10,686 nucleotides of DNA, from assembly GCA_015501595.1 (NCBI GenBank), contig JADNRX010001359.1, positions 1 through 10,686 on the forward strand, written 5' to 3'. Both the position numbers and the translations under genes were made by a program. Each line of letters begins with the position of its first letter. Position 1 is the stretch's first letter. Shown here piece by piece: positions 6,072-10,686 of the stretch. The DNA is from Hymenopellis radicata (lineage: Eukaryota; Basidiomycota; Agaricomycetes; Agaricales; Physalacriaceae). Under the pieces are notes generated by a model that ran no database searches, had not been told where the DNA came from, and saw nothing but the letters and a program-made list of their open reading frames with translations.

Positions 6072-6754
6072 AACGAATGAGAAAACCTAAGGGTATATTC
6101 GCGATGCGCCATGTAGATGTCTACGCGGCTAAGAAGTACAAGCCAGTAGCATTGAAAACTAAGCCGCATCTGGGAACACTACCCGACGAATTCAGAATCA
6201 TAAGAGACATACAAGGAGACCCGCTAGCAGAGCTACCTAAGTTGTCGAAGAACCCGCCGGAATTTGTACCAACGGGAAGATACACAGCCGAGCGTAGAGA
6301 GCAAGTTCAGAAGGATCATACAGGAGAGTTCCTGTGGCCCGAAGAACGAAAGCTAGTGGATCAACTAATGTGTCTGCAGAATGAAGGCTTCGCATGGGAA
6401 GAATCGGAAAAAGGTAAATTCCGTGAAGACTTCTTCCCCCCTGTTGACATGCCAGTCATTCAGCATATACCATGGGTACTTAGGAATATCCCGATTCCGC
6501 CTGGTATCTATGATGAAGTATGTAAGATCATTAAGAACAAACTAGACTCGGGTGTATACGAACCTTCCAACTCGTCTTACCGATCCAGATGGTTCTGTGT
6601 ACTGAAGAAGGATGGCAAGAAGCTTAGACTGGTACACAGTTTAGAACCACTCAACGCAGTAACCATCGCACACTCCGGGTTACCTCCAGCTACCGAGGAA
6701 CTAGCCGAAGCGTTCGCAGGGTTATCCTGTGGTGGGACTTTAGACTTGTATGTA
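6020..6754 (+). pseudogene. pol: Reverse transcriptase N-terminal half, truncated in motif A
   Basis: RT would copy the element RNA into DNA inside the particle. The first ~130 codons lead into the fingers region: IPWVLRNIPIPPG, then DSGVYEPSNSSYRSRWF, then VLKKDGKKLRLVHSLEPLN. Motif A, GGTLDLYV, carries the first catalytic Asp (codon 6743-6745). In the RLVHSLEPLN block, relatives have HDL, so a conserved Asp is replaced by Ser (AGT). Similarity stops at 6754, before the YxDD box. The apparent frame continues into foreign sequence to a stop at 6788. The frame also runs back to an ATG at 5930, but the part before 6020 is out of phase with Pol. The copy has no active RT. Confidence 0.88.
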
Positions 6755-7343
6755 CATCAGGAAACGGCCTGTGGACCAGAGGCTGCCTGAGTTAATCACT
6801 GTCACAGTGACTAACCAGAGGGCACTGAGGTGTCCCAAGGCATCTTTGGCTGTCTTAGTGCTTAGGCTGCAGCAGTTATAAGCCTGACTCAACTTGATGC
6901 TGTTGAGCTAACTTGAAGGCTACCCAAAGCTTGCTGCTCTGCAGCTCTCAACCCACAATAACTCTGGCATGCTCCGAGGCAAAACATACTGCAGTCATTT
7001 ACTTAAGGCAACTTCTATGTCTCTAGGATCAACAGATGTGAATTCAAGCCCGAATGTAAGTACCCTACACTAATCCATCGTAATCGCAGTACAGTAGGTC
7101 GCTCAGGTGACCCCGCCATCTCGGCCGGTCGGTGACATAGTAGGATGCGATGATCATGGGCCTTAACACCGGAGAAAGCAGAATACTGCTTCGTTGTCGT
7201 CGCCCGCGTGTCATGACCCGTCATGGCTGGAAAGGCCCGTAAAAACATACGAGAAAGGTGAGCAACGAAGTAAAACCATGTGCGGAAGATATGCCTCTTA
7301 ATGCGTGGTGCGTCAGTTGCGTGTCGTGGTGAGCGGAGTCGAA
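6755..7343. other. Unrecognised DNA beyond the retrotransposon break
   Basis: Nothing here matches the missing part of Pol in any frame I read. A short frame starting ATG 6750 and reading from the junction (about 43 codons, stop near 6882) straddles the break and is probably chance. A near-perfect palindrome lies at 6791-6815, and small stems at 6888-6907 (CTCAAC/GTTGAG) and 7176-7191 (AAGCAG/CTGCTT). No tRNA, rRNA or gene was seen. The break may be a deletion, or the edge of another inserted element whose far end is outside the window. Confidence 0.5.
6791..6815. repeat. 25-nt near-perfect palindrome
   Basis: The sequence is GTTAATCACTGT, a central C, then ACAGTGACTAAC. Eleven of twelve base pairs match around the centre at 6803; the one mismatch is position 5 against 21. 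It lies 37 bases beyond the retrotransposon break. It could be the terminal hairpin or inverted-repeat end of another mobile element, or a dimeric protein binding site. Confidence 0.6.
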
Positions 7344-7543
7344 GTCAATGACTCAGGTCTCATTGCTGCACAGTTGTCCTGGCCTCGCTATGATCCTGGT
7401 CAGCATCGTTGTTGGTGGCAGACGGACTGGTGTACACACCTCGGAGGTTGGACACCGTTCCGACGCCGTCTCGCCCCAAGTAAACAGTCGCCGTTGAAGA
7501 GCGAGGAGCATCCAAGGAGGAGATACGACGATAAGTGCCCGGC
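7344..7543 (+). repeat. Dispersed repeat module, copy A (about 200 bp)
   Basis: Colinear with copy C (8445-8664) over its whole length. Shared blocks in order: GTCAAT start, GTCCTGG, TCGC.ATG, CTGGTCA.CATCGTT, CAGACG.ACT.GTGTAC, ACCTCG, CCGTTGAA.AGCGAGG, TCCAAGGAGGAGA, and a TGCCCGGC end. Copy C has an extra ~22 bases in the first third. Divergence is high (perhaps 30% by eye), so this is an old duplication. Not clearly coding: the copies fall in different reading phases. Confidence 0.6.
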
Positions 7544-8064
7544 AACGAGTCACAGCTGTGTGCATCGTGCCATTCGGAAGACGCGGATAGCAATTTCCTG
7601 GGGAACGGTCAGCGGTGACGTCGGCTGGACAAGGAACAGCGACCTACACGTAACACAGCGGTTGCCGACAACGATCTTAGTGAGTGGCCAGCAGCTTCCT
7701 CCTCATCGTCTGGATGGAGTGCACTGGGGTGCCCGGGGGGCTCAGCGACTCCTCAAAACTGTGAGTAAACGCTGGCGAAGCTCATCGTTGTGACGGAATG
7801 TCGTGTTCGCCGCTCCTCGAAGGAAGGACCTGCAGCCGTAGTCGTCGAGGGCACGGGCTACAGAGTAATCGTCAAGATAATGAATATAGAAAAATAGAAG
7901 AAAAAACGTACCTACGGGCCCAAAACAAACAGAAACTCGTTCGGCCGCCTTCCTCGTGTGTGTGGGGATCGTTCGCCTCCCGAATGGTGGTCGTCCAGAT
8001 CACGGCGAGTGAGCCGCGAGCGACGGTCTGGCAAAGCAGCGCAATAGCCCTTAGCTGGAAAGTT
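7544..8064. other. Unrecognised DNA between repeat copies
   Basis: Moderately GC-rich sequence with open frames in several phases on both strands (for example 7305-7793 plus and 7872-8240 minus). None has domain-like composition or recognised motifs. It may contain a further, more decayed repeat unit, since copies A and B are about twice the B-to-C spacing apart, but I could not align one. Confidence 0.4.
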
Positions 8065-8200
8065 CGCATTCTTGGCCGTCCTGACATCGCTGTTATCATA
8101 TATGGAACTGGCAGTGTCCATCCTAGAGACGTTGAGCGACAGTCGAAGAGCAGACCAGTGGACGCACCTTTCGGGTTGGACGCGTCCGCGACGCCGTCCA
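8065..8200 (+). repeat. Dispersed repeat module, copy B (more diverged)
   Basis: It shares GTCCTG..ATCGCT, GACGCACCT, GGTTGGAC and CCGACGCCGTC-type blocks with copy A in the same order, and GACGCACCT-type and CCGCGA-type blocks with copy C. The B-to-C offset is about 394 bp here and about 383 bp for the second module (8305 and 8687), suggesting one longer ~390-bp duplicated unit. Confidence 0.45.
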
Positions 8201-8304
8201 TTCTCGACACCCCGCCAACACTCCGATAATCTTGCTGCACATCAGACGAGAAGGGACCGTACGATGGGTAGAGGTGCCTCGTCGACCTGCCTAGTTCAAG
8301 GCTT

Positions 8305-8350
8305 ATGCTGCTCCAAATGCTGCCTGCAGTTTGGGGCTTACGCGGCTTTG
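8305..8350 (+). repeat. Second repeat module, copy 1
   Basis: TGCTGCTCC, one variable base, then AATGCTGCCTGC, and later GGGCTTACGCGGCT, matching 8687-8732 with only a few mismatches. Read in one frame both copies give a Cys-rich peptide (CCSKCCLQFGAYAA here, CCSECCLLFRAYAA there). No start, stop or length supports a real gene. Confidence 0.6.
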
Positions 8351-8444
8351 TCGTCGATATGCGGTGATCGAGCCCATCAGACGCTGGGCAAAGGTCGCAG
8401 GTACTAATAGGGCGTCATGTCTTCCTTGTTGGCCTGCACTCGTT

Positions 8445-8664
8445 GTCAATTAAATGCGTCTCGTTGTTACGCTGTCGTCCTGGTGTCGCGATGCTCCACG
8501 GGTCGTCATATCCTAATGCTGGTCAACATCGTTTTCGGTCACAGACGAACTAGTGTACGCACCTCGCGGGGACGCAGTCGCGACAACGTCTCACCCTGAG
8601 CAAATTGCAGCCGTTGAACAGCGAGGGGGTGTCCAAGGAGGAGACGCAATGCTAAATGCCCGGC
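8445..8664 (+). repeat. Dispersed repeat module, copy C (about 220 bp)
   Basis: Partner of copy A (see 7344-7543), with the same block order. It is followed about 25 bases later by the second module, as copy B is followed at about 105 bases. This suggests a decayed direct duplication of a compound unit. Confidence 0.6.
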
Positions 8665-8686
8665 CCTCGTTCGAGAGATTTTGCTG

Positions 8687-8732
8687 CTCCGAATGCTGCC
8701 TGCTGTTCAGGGCTTACGCGGCTGCTTGTCGG
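8687..8732 (+). repeat. Second repeat module, copy 2
   Basis: Matches 8305-8350. A further GGCTTACGCGG block recurs at about 8791-8802, hinting at yet another partial unit. Confidence 0.55.
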
Positions 8733-8854
8733 TGCACTGGCGGCGGGAACGATGTTGTAATCGTTCCTTCTAGCCGGAATCGTAGACAGAGAGGGCTTAC
8801 GCGGGCGTCGTGGTAGTAAGAGGGAGACTTACACTCAAAAAGCTCGCTCGATCA

Positions 8855-8879
8855 CCACTCGGATGATCGGTCCGAGTGG
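8855..8879. repeat. Perfect 9-bp inverted repeat
   Basis: CCACTCGGA (8855-8863) and TCCGAGTGG (8871-8879) with a 7-base loop. No T-run follows and no gene end is nearby. Confidence 0.75.
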
Positions 8880-9138
8880 ATTTCGACGACTTGTATGGTC
8901 TCCAGCACGGTAACGGAGAGGAACTGAGGCTTCACATATAGCGGGACGTGTTCCGGTACCTATTTAGAGTATTTTATTTTTTCAGTAATTTTTTGGTAGA
9001 GACGATAACTTACATTGTCCATGACTCGCATTGAGTTCAGTGCATTGTACCGCAACTCGGTCAACAAAAATTTCAATCAAACATTTAGTGAACTTTACTG
9101 GCTGTACAGTCTAACATTTTCAGGCAGCTATTGGCTCG

Positions 9139-9165
9139 CGTTCAACGTCTACGACGCGTTGAACG
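9139..9165. repeat. Perfect 9-bp inverted repeat
   Basis: CGTTCAACG (9139-9147) and CGTTGAACG (9157-9165) around a 9-base loop. A second hairpin lies 25 bases downstream. Confidence 0.75.
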
Positions 9166-9190
9166 ATGGAGCGGAGACAGGCCCGGCGAT

Positions 9191-9216
9191 CCGAACAGTG
9201 CTTGATCACTGTTCGG
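9191..9216. repeat. Perfect 10-bp inverted repeat
   Basis: CCGAACAGTG (9191-9200) and CACTGTTCGG (9207-9216) with loop CTTGAT. It is the longest perfect arm pair with a loop in the window. There is no gene context. Confidence 0.8.
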
Positions 9217-9341
9217 ACGTCGACATCACTCATTCTTCTACCACCACCATCTACTTTCGTCAATTGTTTCCACCCTCTCCTCGCCATTCTATTCTTTGTC
9301 TCTTTTTCTGACTGGCATAGCTGGCCAACCGTTGCGTAAGC

Positions 9342-9381
9342 CCTGTCAAAACAGGCCGCACTTCGCATGAACGACGTCGTT
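9342..9381. repeat. Two small dyads
   Basis: CCTGT/ACAGG (9342-9355, loop CAAA) and the 12-bp palindrome AACGACGTCGTT (9370-9381). Individually they are unremarkable; they are listed because they belong to the local cluster of dyads. Confidence 0.55.
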
Positions 9382-9421
9382 GACTGAGGCAACGCCCGCG
9401 CCCGCGCTGCAACCATGAATG

Positions 9422-9481
9422 GGCTCTACAGGAGCCGTCACTTGAGGAATAGATGCTGTCCCGTCTGCAGACGGGCAGCAT
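9422..9481. repeat. Adjacent hairpins, including a 29-nt palindrome
   Basis: GGCTC/GAGCC (9422-9436), then a 29-nt palindrome at 9453-9481. In the palindrome, ATGCTG and CCCGTCTG pair with CAGACGGG and CAGCAT, 14 bp in all with one bulged T at 9459 and no loop. As DNA this could form a cruciform or bind a dimeric protein. Confidence 0.7.
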
Positions 9482-9591
9482 GAAGCGGTGTGTTCTCATT
9501 TTAATTTCGTTTTGCCTATGCTGAGCAATGACAGCGAGAATTCTAATACATTCGCCGCCGTTACAACACGACCCAGCACACCGACGCCATA

Positions 9592-9656
9592 CCCAACCGT
9601 GGGCCCACTCAGAGCCAGGCCGACCTTGAGCAGGGCTTTGTGGGCCCATAGTTGGG
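9592..9656. repeat. 65-nt inverted repeat with 17-bp arms
   Basis: CCCAACCGTGGGCCCAC (9592-9608) and GTGGGCCCATAGTTGGG (9640-9656) are inverse complements at 15 of 17 positions, around 31 bases. It may be a small foldback element or a structured transcript. No flanking target duplication is evident. Confidence 0.7.
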
Positions 9657-9879
9657 AGGTGGTGCCGGCGGGCTCTTACGAGGACCATTTCCCGCAGCGT
9701 AAGCCCGTCATACTTACCAGGCTGATATTCATTTGTCGCTTCATTCTCCCTCTGCCCAGGAATTCCGTCTAAGTCGGCACGCAACTGCCACGTATATATC
9801 ACGTGTTCGTTGGGTTTTAAGGCTAAGTGCACTTGAACTTGTCCTTCTACCACCGCTAACCTACTGCAATGAAGACATG

Positions 9880-10200
9880 TGCTGCCTCCTCGACGACGAC
9901 GACGACTGCTGCCTCGAGCCTTAACGATGACCCCGCCTCAACGATGACCACGACGACCCCCGCCTCAACGACGACCCCACCTCGATGACCACTGCGACTT
10001 TGTAGGTGACCACGACTGCTCACCAGAAGACGACGACCGCCTTGATGACGACCACGACTGCTCACACGACAGTGACTATTCACCGCCCTGACGACGACCC
10101 CGCATGGATGACCACCGCGACTCCATAGATGACGACTGCTCACCGCCTTGATGACGGACCCGCATGACGCCCGGCGACTCTCTCGACAAAAATGACTGCT
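9880..10200. repeat. GAC-rich minisatellite with a 60-bp period
   Basis: Sequence built from GACGACC, GATGACC and ACTGCTCACC blocks. GACTGCTCACC or a close variant begins at exactly 10014, 10074, 10134 and 10194, a 60-bp period. Units 10074 and 10134 align best (CACCGCC.TGA, CCCGCATG, GCGACTC). Before that, CCCGCCTCAACGA recurs near 9932 and 9958 as a shorter unit. The 60-bp period is divisible by three, but stops occur in every frame, so no repeat protein is supported. Confidence 0.7.
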
Positions 10201-10520
10201 CACCAGATCTCAACGACAACAACTGGCCACTCAATAGACAGACCACTCTCCAACGACGATGGCAGGTGCTTCCTACAACGACGATGCACTCCTCATGACT
10301 TCAACTATGACCATGACCCGACTACGATGATGACGACTTCCCACCACGATGACTCCCGACTACCACAACACAACAACGCTCCACCTCGATCTGGCGACGA
10401 CGTTCCATATCGATCCGCTGACGACGACAGTGAGAATGACGGCTCATTGCCATGGCGACAATGAAAGTTCACAACGACAACGACAAAGGCTCCCCACGAC
10501 TACGACCACTGACTGCTCCG
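10201..10520. repeat. Degenerate ACGACGA/ACAACA-rich low-complexity tract
   Basis: Continues the A/C/G-rich, T-poor bias of the preceding minisatellite (CAACGACGA, ACTACGATGATGACGA, CTACCACAACACAACAACG) without a clear period. The open frames here read as Asp/Thr/His-rich low-complexity and are products of the composition. Confidence 0.5.
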
Positions 10521-10686
10521 CGATGATGAAGGTATATTGTATCTATGCTTTGATGTCATTCTAGGACTACTATTTCTTTCCGTAATTAGTCTGTGGTGTA
10601 TTGCTTGTCTCCTTTTTAGTATGGAATGACGAAAATTGGCTTATTTGTGCATTATGGATAACATAATTGATTAGACTTTGAGGGAC
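10521..10686. other. AT-richer end of window, nothing seen
   Basis: Composition changes abruptly from the GAC-rich tract to AT-rich sequence near 10530. No gene, repeat or RNA was recognised. Confidence 0.4.

Larger units (their letters stand above)
568..6754 (+). mobile_element. Truncated Ty3/gypsy-type LTR retrotransposon
   Basis: The visible order is 5' LTR, primer binding site, gag with a CCHC zinc knuckle, protease, and RT N-terminal half. Protease-before-RT is shared by many LTR elements; the RT wording (PSNSSYRSRWF, VLKKDGKKLRLVH, GGTLDLYV) places it in Ty3/gypsy, in a style common in Agaricomycetes. The right end is lost. Coding stops just after the first catalytic Asp of RT, and RNase H, integrase and the 3' LTR are not found anywhere downstream. 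gag is open over its full length, but pol is split by -1 frame changes at about 5282, 5592 and 6018. With only one LTR, neither LTR-LTR age nor target-site duplication can be read. The left limit is inferred (see the LTR entry); the right limit is where RT similarity ends. Confidence 0.9.

Noticed and set aside
7223..7265. ATGGCTGGAAAGG... ending in AAAG/GTGAGC, like a first exon with a 5' splice site
   Set aside because: No convincing continuation exon or branch and acceptor pair leading to a coherent frame was found.
7279..7299. Short peptide MCGRYAS after ACC ATG, like the start of an SRAP (HMCES/YedK) protein
   Set aside because: A stop follows after seven codons and no SRAP motif was seen downstream; probably chance.
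7872..8240. 122-aa minus-strand open frame
   Set aside because: It overlaps repeat copy B and has no family features, no conserved start and no codon pattern to support it.
9260..9853. 197-aa minus-strand open frame
   Set aside because: Arg/Gln/Gly-rich with no recognised motif, and it runs across several inverted repeats, which makes a real coding sequence unlikely.
6755..10686. Search for the 3' LTR, integrase or RNase H of the element
   Set aside because: No second copy of the LTR ends, the TATATAAAGG box or the primer-site region was seen, and no frame resumes RT.
1..10686. tRNA, rRNA or other standard RNA genes
   Set aside because: No cloverleaf with A and B boxes and no rRNA-like conserved blocks were recognised by eye on either strand; this was not a computed scan.

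Overview
The window looks like repeat-rich, gene-poor nuclear DNA from a filamentous fungus, most likely an Agaricomycete (basidiomycete). The evidence is one decayed Ty3/gypsy-type (Metaviridae) LTR retrotransposon whose Gag zinc knuckle, protease and reverse transcriptase (RT) wording resemble agaric and polypore elements. No cellular host gene could be supported. Host assignment comes from recognising the family by eye; no database search was possible.

Layout. 1-567: a pyrimidine-rich stretch, then a degenerate 25-bp minisatellite. 568-6754: the 5' three-fifths or so of the retrotransposon. It has a long putative 5' LTR (568-2345) with a TATA box at 1564 and an unexplained 193-aa open frame, and a candidate primer binding site (2351). 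An open leader frame without ATG follows (2386-2871), then an intact-looking gag (2856-4274). pol is broken into four reading frames: spacer plus protease N-half, protease C-half, linker, and RT start. The element stops in RT motif A at about 6754. The rest of RT, RNase H, integrase, polypurine tract and 3' LTR are absent. 6755-8830: unrecognised DNA with a 25-nt palindrome close to the break and three diverged copies of a repeat module. 8850-9660: unrecognised DNA unusually rich in short perfect inverted repeats. 9880-10520: a GAC-rich degenerate minisatellite with a clear 60-bp period. 10521-10686: AT-richer, featureless.

How the parts would work together. The LTR promoter would give an RNA starting near 1595. 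Gag would be made from the first AUG at 2856, and Pol by ribosomal frameshifting. Two observations stand out. First, there is no ATG at all for about 1.38 kb, from just upstream of the TATA box to the gag start. Second, every frame change along the coding region is -1, and three of the five coincide with frame-correct slippery heptamers: CCCAAAA at 2712, AAATTTC at 4262 three bases before the gag stop, and GGGTTTT at 5592 followed by a nested hairpin. This would give a gag / pro / pol two-step -1 layout like betaretroviruses. Single-base losses in homopolymers, in the DNA or the assembly, are the competing explanation. Two further -1 breaks (about 5282 and 6018) lack such sites and look like plain damage. 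This copy cannot be autonomous.
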